Assembly (NCBI GenBank): GCA_943789485.1
Contig: CALSUH010000002.1
Coordinates: 1-64,000 of the forward strand
Origin: an uncultured Pseudomonadales bacterium
GTDB taxonomy: Bacteria; Pseudomonadota; Gammaproteobacteria; Pseudomonadales; Pseudohongiellaceae
DNA length: 64,000 nt
Direction: 5' to 3'
Position 1 is the first letter of the stretch, and the number at the start of each line of letters is the position of its first letter. Of the stretch, positions 41,401-50,471 are shown in pieces. Below the pieces are notes generated by a model, which was given only the letters and a program-made list of their open reading frames with translations, ran no database searches and was not told the origin of the DNA. The position numbers were made by a program, and so were the translations under genes.

Positions 41401-42608
41401 GTTCACTGTGGGCGATGTTGCCTGAAACAGACACAGACGGGGGACGGGTTATGCCGCCTTTTCAGGGGGCGTCGGGCGGCCCCTCTGGGGGGCCATTATT
41501 TACATTAAACGGAGAAGAAATTGATATATTTCTGCATCCTCAGGGTGTGAGACCTGGCACTATTCTTGAGGAAGGCGATGTGTTCAGTTTTTCAGGTCAA
41601 GTCGGCCCAACCTTGCCTTCCAAAGTCGAGGTACAGATAACGTCACCAGGCGGAGTCGTCCGCACTTTCGATGGGACAGCCAACAAAGTTGGTTATTTCT
41701 ATAATCCAAATAATGATTATGTCGTTACTGAGGCAGGTGTTCATTCGGTTGAGGTCTCAGTAATACATGATGGAGAAACTTCCGCAGGTAGAGTTGAGTC
41801 ACCATATCCCTCGGGCTCAGTACTGGGCGCTTCCAATGGAAAGTTCAATTTCTATGTTGCGACCAAAGGTGCGCAACAAGCCGAAATCGCTAGTGAGCTT
41901 CCGAGTAAATTAAGCGCTAGTGCGAGCTTAGAACTATCATTACAGTCAAGCGATAAATCATCGCCAACCAGTATTCAGCGCACTGTCACGATGCCCGGTT
42001 TTATTCTGTCGCAAAGTGGGTCGAGCGATTCTGCATTTAAGTATGACGCTTATGCGTTAAACGAATCGTTTCCCAATTTAGATTTGCCAGGAGGTGAACT
42101 GCAGCGGCGGAATGGTGCTGATACCGTCACACTTAGTTTTCTTGCACAAAGCGTGGGAGATGATGGGGCCACAATCTTTGAGGGGCGCCAAGTACTTTTG
42201 CAAGGTGAAAAAATATTTGCGCCTTCGCATCAAAAAAAGATAAAAGGCACCTTTGCGGTTAGACTTGAAGACAGTGATCTCCGGCCTGGAAAACGGCTTA
42301 AAGCAACTGTCGATTTAGAGGCTAAAGGTGATGCAGATATTTATGTTGCAATAGTCCTGCCAAATGGAGATTTCATAACATTTAACAAGGATTTGGTGAT
42401 CAGTGGTATTAATCAAATTATTCCCTTTGCCGAATTTTTAGCCTTAGAGGAGCTAGAATCTTTGTCAATCATTGATGTTCCATTAGACGATAGTGTTGCC
42501 TCCGGTGATTATCGCATGGTGGTCATAACTACAGCTGTGGGTAAAAGTATTTACGATCAATCCTATTGGTTGGGATTCGATGAAATTACTTTTAGCTTTG
42601 CTAATTAA
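38415..42608 (+). CDS. Giant secreted protein of unknown function
   Basis: 1397 aa, signal-peptide-like N-terminus, beta-rich; repeated EVGDSFSASLITQPGLPAEVSI / EEGDVFSFSGQVGPTLPSKVEVQI segments. Confidence 0.85.
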   Translation: MSFAKSGFYFSSPLIKISIKSLKFYASALLSVLAQSALCVTIEVSVDENVLANATITDYADTSLSFVTNQEGRIQYIGGGSCASLSYVSEDNVIYRALRICGLKDSNVPVFKINLTKLVTLSGTVEVPQSCNCDLYFVNLDEDTSLGRGTRLLNSTKFEFNETLPAGRYRIKILAGGGSVAPEKYYIASVGVDARLQSVSNIKIASVPLGEASRFGASPPRADLISVRHSDGSHLSFVEGAPGAAEPLVSIGIVNLQTGQTESGVSEADGSFSIKFFAPSGSAIQIGQDRHADAYSDFTSNAPSTLIYVPQIDSDLAIATGQRLNGSSQNAMRGLRLKGGKDPGVAWLTGTLDTNEWQPGRAGELSGTVDIYSRNLDYGVVPQLENGDAYLELLFNEDGEQKTSGPENSSSDLTITELPIERSEPAYKESIRLGYLYFSDYTFVGDGHARASWTLNYEVPSDTPNGVYQLVLSGNLWSMNPWFSGLTSDRLFYEDVYGEPSFHLTNIHGAARINIGQTEPLRLYAAILMNEVTNGSRGTVAKSDSSKFGIASRWVYNAEKLILPPSTRADGSVHKYNIEPFVPLTAYSNKEWLNPPKIPLSFPTGQLIANVQSPSGSVVKIGPHTIKGGFAQKATTSIGEDLARNSNVPDSHYAVTTYSDEFNLVLDEYGEYKIELVGNVKDIYGEVYEISGNYSVYVAELLDIETGVFPGTPFEVGDSFSASLITQPGLPAEVSISLSHFPNSSVSERVTETYSGDANRFGYFASSVTPFKFTAAGEYLVNYDVSYTSPDGVLWMASRKWASIVETPNSSIVTHGHRGDEAGFETRQWYLLEDSSSGQNGHFFSPYQIGDVMWTKNFTSWNAAMQNIVTLEDGDGTLTALVGVGDRDLEGLGIGSMYLRSTTSKTYRGIPPFVDPTQLDIHWGYYYSSIGRPGVSVREFVGTGSSTNGYWRFNTPYGYQLGNGFEGDLPNDFKFIFGGAVYRVPGDNFSHYGAYGSLWAMLPETDTDGGRVMPPFQGASGGPSGGPLFTLNGEEIDIFLHPQGVRPGTILEEGDVFSFSGQVGPTLPSKVEVQITSPGGVVRTFDGTANKVGYFYNPNNDYVVTEAGVHSVEVSVIHDGETSAGRVESPYPSGSVLGASNGKFNFYVATKGAQQAEIASELPSKLSASASLELSLQSSDKSSPTSIQRTVTMPGFILSQSGSSDSAFKYDAYALNESFPNLDLPGGELQRRNGADTVTLSFLAQSVGDDGATIFEGRQVLLQGEKIFAPSHQKKIKGTFAVRLEDSDLRPGKRLKATVDLEAKGDADIYVAIVLPNGDFITFNKDLVISGINQIIPFAEFLALEELESLSIIDVPLDDSVASGDYRMVVITTAVGKSIYDQSYWLGFDEITFSFAN

Positions 42609-42620
42609 TTACTAATCGGA

Positions 42621-44801
42621 ATGTTAGTAAAGATATTTCAGTTAGCTGCTTACTTCGTTTTGACGAATACTGTGCTGGCAGCCGACCGCACATCCTCCAT
42701 TCTTTTGCTTGATGATTCGACTATAGTCGTCGCAAATTCACATTCGCATACCATCTCTTTTGTAGATTTGAACGACCAAGGCAGTGGGAAAATTGAAATC
42801 GATGTTGGGAAGTCACCTCAAACCTTGGCCTACGACAGTGCACTTGATAGGTTATGGGTAGCAAATCAAGCGGAAAATACGCTGACGATAATTTCGGTTT
42901 CAGATAAATCTGTTGAGGGTCAAATCGAAACTGCTCAAAGTCCATTTGGAGTGGTTTTTGATGATTCGGTCGCTTATATAACAAATCAAAAAAGTAATTT
43001 GGTTCAAGTTTTTGATCTAAATAATTTTACTCTAATTGCTTCTATACCAGTGAGTAGTGCACCAAGAGGTATGTCGCTGTCGAAGAACAAGAATACTTTG
43101 TTCGTGACCCATTTTTCTTCAGGGGAAATCTCGGTCATAGACACTGCTCAACTTAGTGTAATAAAAATAATATCTCTTGGTTCAAGAGCAGGCCTGACGC
43201 AGGCTTTTGTTATCGATGAAGGCGAGGCAGTCGCTTATGTGCCAAATACGATGCGAAACTCGGATAATAAGAATCTGATTTTCGATAATACGGTATTTCC
43301 CTTTGTTTCAATCATAGATTTAAATAAATTAAGCCATTTAAGAGAGGAGCGAATAGCGCTCGACATTATCGATAAGCCAGTTGGTCTGCCATTAGAAGCT
43401 GCTCTTCAAAACTCTATCTTGTATGTGGCAAACGCGGCGAGCAATGATTTGACCATCATTGACCTAAAATCAAAAAAATCCTTAGCACATGTGGAGGTTG
43501 GCAGCTTTCCGAGCGGAATTGATATTAGTGAAAGTGGCAGAGAGATATATATTCATAATTCTTTAGATGGAACTATCTCTGTTGTCGATACTGAAGCCTT
43601 TATAGTCAGCTCGGTAATTGAATCCACGGTGATTTCCGCCAGTAGTGCGGTTCTAAATGGGCAAAAACTATTTCATAGTTCTGATGACACGAGAATGTCT
43701 AAGGACCAATGGATAGCCTGCGCAACCTGTCACTTTGGAGGCGAGGCAGATAATGTAAACTGGTTCTTTCCAGGCGGTCTGAGAAATACGCCCTCGCTAA
43801 TCGGCGCCACTGATACAGGTCCTTTTCATTGGTCTGGTAATTTGGATGAAATTCAGGATGTAGAAGATACAATCAGAAAGCTTCAAGGTGGAACTGGTTT
43901 AGTCTTTGGGTCGTCAAATTGTTTGCCCTCATGCGACACTGCAGAAAAAAATGCCGGTAGGTCCTCTGATTTAGACGATATCACCGCCTACCTAGGTTCT
44001 TTAAAGTTTTCAACCGATTATCAAAAAAGCAACGATAAAAAAGAAATCGAATCTATTTCTCGTGGTAGAGAACTTTTTTTCGATAAAAACGTGGGCTGCT
44101 CAGATTGTCATAAGCCGCCATTTTATATGGACAATAAAAATCATATGATGCCTCAGGTTAATTCATCGTCTAAATCGCTGAATACCCCCAGTCTCATGAG
44201 GCTTTCAATATCATCCCCTTACTTACATGATGGTAGCGCTAGAACATTGCCCGAGGTTTTAACCTCAGCACCTTTGAATTCTGTCCATGGTGTGCAGGAA
44301 TCCCTCACTTCACAACAACTTACGGATTTGATTGCATTTACTGAAGCAATTGAACCACCTACCCAGATGGTGGTGGAGCGAGAATATAGCGAGCTGACAG
44401 TTCCCCAAAAGTTTGATTCGTTAGCTGCCAGAGCAAAAGTCGATTTTGAAATAAATCTTGAATACGATGATAACGACATAATTCTTAAAATTGGCTATCG
44501 TCATGGTGCTAATGTTGAGACTGATACTTATCTCGTGGTGGAAGATAATCTATCTGGTAAGTACTGGTTATTGGATGAGTTCTTAAATCTAAATGACATT
44601 AATACATCGAATTATACTCCCACAAGTTCTAATGGCGGGCCTTCCTATTATCAATTATATAGTTTTCCTGAAGTGCGAGTAGCAAATCTGGATGTTGCGG
44701 GACAGATATTTACTTTTCATACTATCACTTTAGAGAAGGGGGCTTCGCCTTATGCTATTGAGAGTTGGTTGTCATACGAAATTGATGAATTGAAGTTTTA
44801 G
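42621..44801 (+). CDS. YncE-like beta-propeller fused to diheme cytochrome c peroxidase/MauG-like domain
   Basis: 726 aa; N-terminal YVTN-type repeats (VDVGKSPQTLAYDS, VEVGSFPSGIDISESG), C-terminal heme motifs CATCH and CSDCH. Confidence 0.88.
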   Translation: MLVKIFQLAAYFVLTNTVLAADRTSSILLLDDSTIVVANSHSHTISFVDLNDQGSGKIEIDVGKSPQTLAYDSALDRLWVANQAENTLTIISVSDKSVEGQIETAQSPFGVVFDDSVAYITNQKSNLVQVFDLNNFTLIASIPVSSAPRGMSLSKNKNTLFVTHFSSGEISVIDTAQLSVIKIISLGSRAGLTQAFVIDEGEAVAYVPNTMRNSDNKNLIFDNTVFPFVSIIDLNKLSHLREERIALDIIDKPVGLPLEAALQNSILYVANAASNDLTIIDLKSKKSLAHVEVGSFPSGIDISESGREIYIHNSLDGTISVVDTEAFIVSSVIESTVISASSAVLNGQKLFHSSDDTRMSKDQWIACATCHFGGEADNVNWFFPGGLRNTPSLIGATDTGPFHWSGNLDEIQDVEDTIRKLQGGTGLVFGSSNCLPSCDTAEKNAGRSSDLDDITAYLGSLKFSTDYQKSNDKKEIESISRGRELFFDKNVGCSDCHKPPFYMDNKNHMMPQVNSSSKSLNTPSLMRLSISSPYLHDGSARTLPEVLTSAPLNSVHGVQESLTSQQLTDLIAFTEAIEPPTQMVVEREYSELTVPQKFDSLAARAKVDFEINLEYDDNDIILKIGYRHGANVETDTYLVVEDNLSGKYWLLDEFLNLNDINTSNYTPTSSNGGPSYYQLYSFPEVRVANLDVAGQIFTFHTITLEKGASPYAIESWLSYEIDELKF

Positions 44802-44878
44802 CGGATTTAATTAAAATACAAAACTCTGATAACAAGGGGTAAATATTTTTGGCCTATTACCGAGATTAACATACCGCG

Positions 44879-44964
44879 GAAAAACAGGGACAGACCACGG
44901 TTCTTTTGAGAAGTCTAAGCCCGGGGAAACCCAATCGTTTAAACGTGGTCTGTCCCCGGTTTTC
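44879..44964. repeat. Family B palindromic repeat, copy 2
   Basis: ggaaaaacagggacagaccacggttcttttgagaagtctaagcccggggaaacccaatcgtttaaacgtggtctgtccccggttttc. Confidence 0.85.
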
Positions 44965-45045
44965 ACGCAAGGGTTTAGATAGTATGTATAGGGGCGCAAT
45001 GGAACCATTCTGACTTATCGGTGTGTGCCCCTAGGGTGGGGTCTG

Positions 45046-46326
45046 CTAGTTAGCAGTTAACTCCTGATAACTACTTAGCTTAAGAATTAAATTAGTGGGA
45101 TTAATTAAGCTCCATGTGGTATCAAGAACACTGTCACCTGCCACGATAATGTCGGTATAAATGCCTGTCGTCGTTTCAAATATACCGCTGCAATCAGGGG
45201 TTTGTGCGTTTTCGTTAAGAGCGCCGATGGCATTGAACTCTCTAAACTTCGTGATCTGGACCGTAGCCTCTGAGAGAGACACTACCCTTAATCCTATATC
45301 AAACTCGCTAATGCCGCCTACTGACCCTGGCAGACCGTCTGTAAAAACCCGGAGGCAGGTATAAATAATCCCATCTCGCTCGCTAAAACTTCCAATATTA
45401 TTTATACCTAGTCGCAAGCTAACTGGCGGAATAATTCCATTATATACCGAGGGCCAACCAGATTTAGTTTTAGCAAAAAGCCAATCCATAATCTCAAGAG
45501 TATTAGAGGATGATACGGGCCTGCCAAGACCATGACCTCCACCCATAATACTCCATATTTCTGACGATCCATCCTGCAAGCAACCTGTATTATATTTGAC
45601 CACCTCTGTCTCAAGACCTGCTATTGTTGGAAATAAATCTTTGTAGCTCGTCTCCTTAGCAATCTCAGAACATTGGTTGTATTTAACCCACTTTCTAGTT
45701 GAAGCTTCTAATCCAGGATATGTAAAGCCCCCTATCATCCCTCCAGAATAAAGAATTGAAGTATCATTTGTTCCTTGGACTTGCAGGGCATGAACCCCTG
45801 ATTTGAGGGGCATCCGATCCTTAAAATCAGAAGCACCCGCACTACTAACAACTGCTGTAATAAGATGAGGGAATCGATAAGCAAGCTCTAATGCCATAAA
45901 ACCACCATTAGAGTCTCCCACCAAATATATGCGGTTCGCATCAACGTTATAATTACTTTTAATTGATTCAATTAAGTTAAATAAGAATGATACGTCATCG
46001 ACGGTGGAACCATAAAAATTACAACAAGCTACTGTTGCGTTCCAAAATAGACTGTTAGTCGGATCCGCAGTTCCGTTAGGAGTTGTATAGATAAAATCAT
46101 ATTGATCTAATATTTCCTTAAAACCCCAAATCGAATCAGCAACTTCTCCATCGAATCCATATCCATGAAGGAGCAACAATAGGGGGTATGATTTTGACTC
46201 AACATAGTCAGTGGGAATGTATACAGGGGCCTTATCTCGGGTCGATAAAATTTCCTGTGAATAGGCAGTGTCAACCAACATAAACAGAGTGAGAACTAAA
46301 GTGGCCTTACAGGAAAAATTAAGCAT
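45046..46326 (-). CDS. PHB depolymerase-family esterase (LpqC-like), exported
   Basis: 426 aa; YPLLLLLHGYG, FWNATVACCNF, VGDSNGGFMALELAYRFP. Confidence 0.85.
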   Translation of the reverse strand: MLNFSCKATLVLTLFMLVDTAYSQEILSTRDKAPVYIPTDYVESKSYPLLLLLHGYGFDGEVADSIWGFKEILDQYDFIYTTPNGTADPTNSLFWNATVACCNFYGSTVDDVSFLFNLIESIKSNYNVDANRIYLVGDSNGGFMALELAYRFPHLITAVVSSAGASDFKDRMPLKSGVHALQVQGTNDTSILYSGGMIGGFTYPGLEASTRKWVKYNQCSEIAKETSYKDLFPTIAGLETEVVKYNTGCLQDGSSEIWSIMGGGHGLGRPVSSSNTLEIMDWLFAKTKSGWPSVYNGIIPPVSLRLGINNIGSFSERDGIIYTCLRVFTDGLPGSVGGISEFDIGLRVVSLSEATVQITKFREFNAIGALNENAQTPDCSGIFETTTGIYTDIIVAGDSVLDTTWSLINPTNLILKLSSYQELTAN

Positions 46327-46350
46327 ATATTTTATGATTATTGCAATTCA

Positions 46351-46474
46351 CTAATACTCCACCATGAAAGCTTCGTAACCTGGATATTCTCTCGCCAATG
46401 CAATAGCAGTTACAAAATACATGTTATTAAACGGGTTATCTGGGCTTCCGAGCTGACAATCCTGCCAATTAGAC
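46351..46474 (-). pseudogene. C-terminal gene fragment cut by the IS6-like element
   Basis: Minus-strand ...SVPSNWQDCQLGSPDNPFNNMYFVTAIALAREYPGYEAFMVEY-stop abuts the IS terminal repeat at 46475. Confidence 0.6.
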
Positions 46475-47263
46475 GGTACTGACAAGTTAAGCGCCAATCT
46501 GTCAGGATCTATCTCATGACTCAACCAAAAATGTACCAACGACACAGATTCCCACCTGAAATCATACAATATGCCGTGTGGCTGTACCATCGATTCAATC
46601 TAAGTCATCGTGACATCGAAGATTTGATGGCCGAGCGGGGCGTCACCGTCAGCTATGAAGCGATTCGACTTTGGTGCAATAAGTTCGGCCCTCAATTTGC
46701 GCGTAGGTTACGACGAAAGCACCAAGGCTACGGCGACACCTTCTTCATCGATGAAGTCTTTGTGAAGATCCAAGGTAAGCAGCATTATCTGTGGAGAGCA
46801 GTGGACCAGGACGGAGAAGTGGTTGATGTATTCCTACAGAAACGACGTGATGGAAAGGCCGCGAAACGCTTCTTTAAGCGACTATTGAAGAATCACAAGG
46901 GAGAGCCGAGGAAGATTGTCACTGACAAATTGAGAAGCTATAACGTGGCGCACAGGGAACTGATTCCTGAAACGATTCACGATACAACCCAGTATGCCAA
47001 TAATCGAGCTGAGCTATCGCACGAATCGACGAGAGTCAGAGAGCGGGGCATGCGTAAGTTTAAATCAATGCGGCAAGCACAGCGGTTTTTGAGTGCGCAT
47101 GCAGCGGTGTACAATTTGTTCAATCTTGGGCGGCATTTAGTGTCAGCTGAGAACTATCGTTTCTTTAGACGGCGAGCCTTCGCGTCTTGGGAAAAGGCAG
47201 CGGGAATATAGAAGCTGCTACGTACTAGATTTTCAGAGCGGGAATAGTTAATTTGTCAGTACC
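46475..47263 (+). mobile_element. IS6-family-like insertion sequence
   Basis: Terminal inverted repeats ggtactgacaagttaa (46475-46490) and ttaatttgtcagtacc (47248-47263) bracket the transposase; flanking 8-mers (aattagac / cacccccg) do not match. Confidence 0.88.
46516..47211 (+). CDS. IS6-family-like DDE transposase
   Basis: 231 aa; RHRFPPEIIQYAVWLYHRFNLSHRDIEDLMAERGV; FIDEVFVKI, VTDKLRSY DDE segments. Confidence 0.93.
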   Translation: MTQPKMYQRHRFPPEIIQYAVWLYHRFNLSHRDIEDLMAERGVTVSYEAIRLWCNKFGPQFARRLRRKHQGYGDTFFIDEVFVKIQGKQHYLWRAVDQDGEVVDVFLQKRRDGKAAKRFFKRLLKNHKGEPRKIVTDKLRSYNVAHRELIPETIHDTTQYANNRAELSHESTRVRERGMRKFKSMRQAQRFLSAHAAVYNLFNLGRHLVSAENYRFFRRRAFASWEKAAGI

Positions 47264-47360
47264 CACCCCCGGGGGCACACCCACTTGCACAGAAAGGTTC
47301 CCTATTTTGCTAGTACATACTATTCTATGCAATCAATAGATGAATTCTGCGATTACATCT

Positions 47361-47438
47361 ATGAAAACACTGGCCTCCACATTCTTCACCACGCTAGTGA
47401 CCGTATTTTCTAACGTTAGTTATGCGCTTCGTAGTTGA
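47361..47438 (+). pseudogene. Orphan signal peptide
   Basis: MKTLASTFFTTLVTVFSNVSYALRS-stop: signal peptide with AxA-like end and no mature domain. Confidence 0.4.
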
Positions 47439-47485
47439 ATCCGCATTTCAATTTTATATCGAAAAATCGACAAAAGAGAGTGAAC

Positions 47486-49645
47486 ATGCTGCGATCGAAG
47501 TTTTCATTTTTTCCGTTAATCGTTCTGATAATGTATATGCACAATATGTCGGCGGTCGAACCTGATGACATTCAATTTGATGGAAATATTCTTACTTTTC
47601 CCTACGTAGAAGTCGCTGACGAAGCCTTCGAAGTAAGATTTTCTTTAGTGTCACCTTCTCTGCTGAAACCCACCGATTGCCCGATTTTATGCGTAAAGCT
47701 ACTGTCAGCTACTAAAAGTAATTTGTCTTCAGCTCGAAATCCTGCAAAATTTGAGGGGTCTGCTCTAAGTGCTCCACGAATTGTTTTCAATGATCAGGTT
47801 ATTACCGGTACGTTTAATTATCTAAGTAATTATTCTGATGAAATTTACTTTTCAGTTGATAACGCATCTACAGCTCCTATATTTAGCGAGGAAGATCGCC
47901 AATTATGGGCTTATGAGGAAATGGAGGGAAGATTCAGTTACTGCCAAGATAATTCATTGCGTTGGACTTCGCCGATTCCATTTGCTGATTTCAATAATGA
48001 TGGTTACATCGATATCTTTTTCCCCATAGGTTGCTGGCAAGACGATTTGCCAAGTAACGGCGGATCGAATGATGCCGCTATTAAGTCGGGAATGCTTTTT
48101 TACTGTAGCAATGACCTTGGCGTATATAGGGATTGTTCTTCAGAAGTTTTCGGTGAGGAATTCATAGATACATCTAAAGAAGGCGGGAAAGGTGGAATGA
48201 TCTATCATCACAATACTGAAGAGCCTAAAGATCTTAATGGCGACGGTTTTGTTGATTTTGTACTTTCTTTAAATCGCGACGTACACGATGGTCGAAGATT
48301 CTATAACACAGATGATTTAGGAGACTATGAAAAATTAATTTCTGACTGCTTCGATGGTGATGAAGAGAAAGCACTGCAGTATTCAATACATCATCTCGGG
48401 CACTGCAATGCTTGGTCTGAGCAGTATATATTTTTGAGTAGTGAAGACGGTACTTATAAAAATTCTCGAATTCCATGGAAGTCCCATTGGGCGCACTCTG
48501 TTCGTTCAATACCTAATGAAGTTGGTGGTTTTGACTTAATTTCAATAGGTTATGGGGACGTGGAAGTTGCAAGAATTACTGGAAATGAAATAACCGACAA
48601 AAAACTTGATTATAAAATGTATCAAAATTTCGATGCGGCTACACAGGTATCGCCATACGTTGGTGGGTATTTTGAATTAGATGGCATTGGATACTGGGTA
48701 GTAGATGGTATTCAGCGTGAGTATATTGCGAATTTTGAAGATTATTCGGAATTTAACCTTGAAACCGGATTTTATGGAACGATAAGCGGTATTGCCGTTT
48801 GGAAATGGAACCCGGGAATTGGCTTTGAATTTAGCGATTATCACTTGCCCCCCCTTTCTGATTTCTTCCTTTATGAAGGTCGAGATGGAAAGAAAAAAAC
48901 TGGCTTGTATAAGCGAGGTGTACCACAGTTAGACGGTGGACATCATTATGGTTTTATGAAGAAGGCTCTCCTTGATCCAGCGGAGGGGGAAATACTTATT
49001 GTGCAAGGAGAGCAGCAGGGATTTATTCAAAATACTAAGCGCACTGTGCCAATAAATTATGTTGCACAGCGTGGTAGTGAAAGTAATTACGATGAAAATG
49101 GACTGTATTCAGTTAACGCGGTCGAGGGGTTTCAAATAAAAGATGGAAAAATAATACCTCGTGAGAAATCAATCATTGAAGGTGACGTTTTTTTTAAAAG
49201 CGATGGAATGCACTTTAGAGATATAAATGCTGATGGCTTTGATGATCTTCTCATTATTAATCATCACGGTGGAATTTATCTCAACAATGGACTCGGTGTA
49301 CTCGAACGCATTGATGCTGAAACAATTAAGCCTGATATTAACTTGGTTTGGTACTTTGATCCGGACATCACTACGTCTTACAAACCATTCGTTGCTCATA
49401 CCGTTTTCTGGCCTTTACGAAATAATGGCACGGTGGATTTGATATTTCAGGAAGAGGGTACGAACCAAAATAATACTCCTCATAGGAAATTAGCAAATGG
49501 CAGATATTCTGCCGGAAACGCCGGTGTTGTTCGCGGTAACTATTTAGTTGAAACGTTGCCTAAAATATCAGTACAGTCGGTTATGAATAGATGGTTAGAA
49601 TGCGTAAACAGCGGAGAAATGTATCCTAGCTCCTGTCCTTTATAG
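47486..49645 (+). CDS. Exported FG-GAP/VCBS-repeat-like protein
   Basis: Signal peptide from ATG 47486; FADFNNDGYIDIFFP, PKDLNGDGFVDFVLS, FRDINADGFDDLLIINHHGGIYLNNG. Confidence 0.85.
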   Translation: MLRSKFSFFPLIVLIMYMHNMSAVEPDDIQFDGNILTFPYVEVADEAFEVRFSLVSPSLLKPTDCPILCVKLLSATKSNLSSARNPAKFEGSALSAPRIVFNDQVITGTFNYLSNYSDEIYFSVDNASTAPIFSEEDRQLWAYEEMEGRFSYCQDNSLRWTSPIPFADFNNDGYIDIFFPIGCWQDDLPSNGGSNDAAIKSGMLFYCSNDLGVYRDCSSEVFGEEFIDTSKEGGKGGMIYHHNTEEPKDLNGDGFVDFVLSLNRDVHDGRRFYNTDDLGDYEKLISDCFDGDEEKALQYSIHHLGHCNAWSEQYIFLSSEDGTYKNSRIPWKSHWAHSVRSIPNEVGGFDLISIGYGDVEVARITGNEITDKKLDYKMYQNFDAATQVSPYVGGYFELDGIGYWVVDGIQREYIANFEDYSEFNLETGFYGTISGIAVWKWNPGIGFEFSDYHLPPLSDFFLYEGRDGKKKTGLYKRGVPQLDGGHHYGFMKKALLDPAEGEILIVQGEQQGFIQNTKRTVPINYVAQRGSESNYDENGLYSVNAVEGFQIKDGKIIPREKSIIEGDVFFKSDGMHFRDINADGFDDLLIINHHGGIYLNNGLGVLERIDAETIKPDINLVWYFDPDITTSYKPFVAHTVFWPLRNNGTVDLIFQEEGTNQNNTPHRKLANGRYSAGNAGVVRGNYLVETLPKISVQSVMNRWLECVNSGEMYPSSCPL

Positions 49646-49682
49646 CGATTCATTAATGATGACCGAAATGAGATAGCTGCCT

Positions 49683-49809
49683 GCTTTTGAAAGCTGAATA
49701 GAGCGTCGATAGCGCAGTATAGATTGAGCTTTGAGGGCGTTGTTATGGAACTCGGTAATGAAGATGTAATGTTGCTAGTAGGAGGCCGGATTCGGTGTCG
49801 TCGTTGCAG
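49683..49809. repeat. About 127 bp repeat, copy 1 (second copy 50036-50161)
   Basis: cttttgaaagctgaatagagcg...ggccggattcggtgtcgtcgttgcag; near-identical to 50036-50161. Confidence 0.85.
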
Positions 49810-49844
49810 TGCCCGTAGTAAGCGCATAGGTTGACTTGTCCTCA

Positions 49845-50024
49845 TCACTTTGCAGTCTTCCTCCCTACCATACCCCCGCTAATCAGCCCAAGCTCTCTAC
49901 CCAGCATCTCAAGTTCATAAAGCTCCGCCAACTTAGCGCTGCGCTCTTCGCGTATAGCTCGCGTTTCATCGCCGTGCTTGGTGTTAGCTGCTATCTGACG
50001 GGCTTTGCTTTGGGTTTTCGGTCA
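49845..50024 (-). pseudogene. HGGxSTG-domain-like protein C-terminal remnant
   Basis: Minus strand RQIAANTKHGDETRAIREERSAKLAELYELEMLGRELGLISGGMVGRKTAK-stop, no start. Confidence 0.55.
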
Positions 50025-50035
50025 ACGCTTTAATA

Positions 50036-50161
50036 CTTTTGGAAGCTGAATAGGGCACCGATAGCGTAATATATATTGAGCTTTGAGGGCGTTGTTATGG
50101 AACTCGGTAATGAAGATGTAATGTTGCTAGCAGGAGGCCGGATTCGGTGTCGTCGTTGCAG
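50036..50161. repeat. About 127 bp repeat, copy 2, abutting a family A element
   Basis: cttttggaagctgaatagggc...gattcggtgtcgtcgttgcag followed directly by cggagtaagtaggg. Confidence 0.85.
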
Positions 50162-50400
50162 CGGAGTAAGTAGGGACACTAACAATTTAACAACTTAAGT
50201 CTAACTCATAGCATTCGGTTACTGTAATCAAGAAGCCACCTCGATCTGTTAAGTAGTTATCTTGTTAGTATTCCCTTGAGGTATTGCAGCTCGAAATCCT
50301 CAGAAACAGTCATAAAAAACCCAGCACAAGTGCTGGGTTTTTTATTTGGTGGAGGCGGGGAGGATTTGCGACCCACATCCCTGTGGGTCGTCCTGCGGAC
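50162..50400. repeat. 239 bp direct repeat, left copy (family A element + terminator + tmRNA 3'-end-like segment)
   Basis: cggagtaagtaggg...tgtgggtcgtcctgcggac; appears identical to 51966-52204 on line-by-line reading (offset 1804). Confidence 0.95.
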
Positions 50401-50471
50401 TGGACTTCCCAATGTTTACTGGACAACAATCAGCACTGAACAGACTTATTCTAGCGACAACGTATCAACAC

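Noticed and set aside
46475-47263. Target site duplication for the IS6-like element
   Set aside because: Flanking 8-mers aattagac and cacccccg do not match, so no duplication can be claimed.
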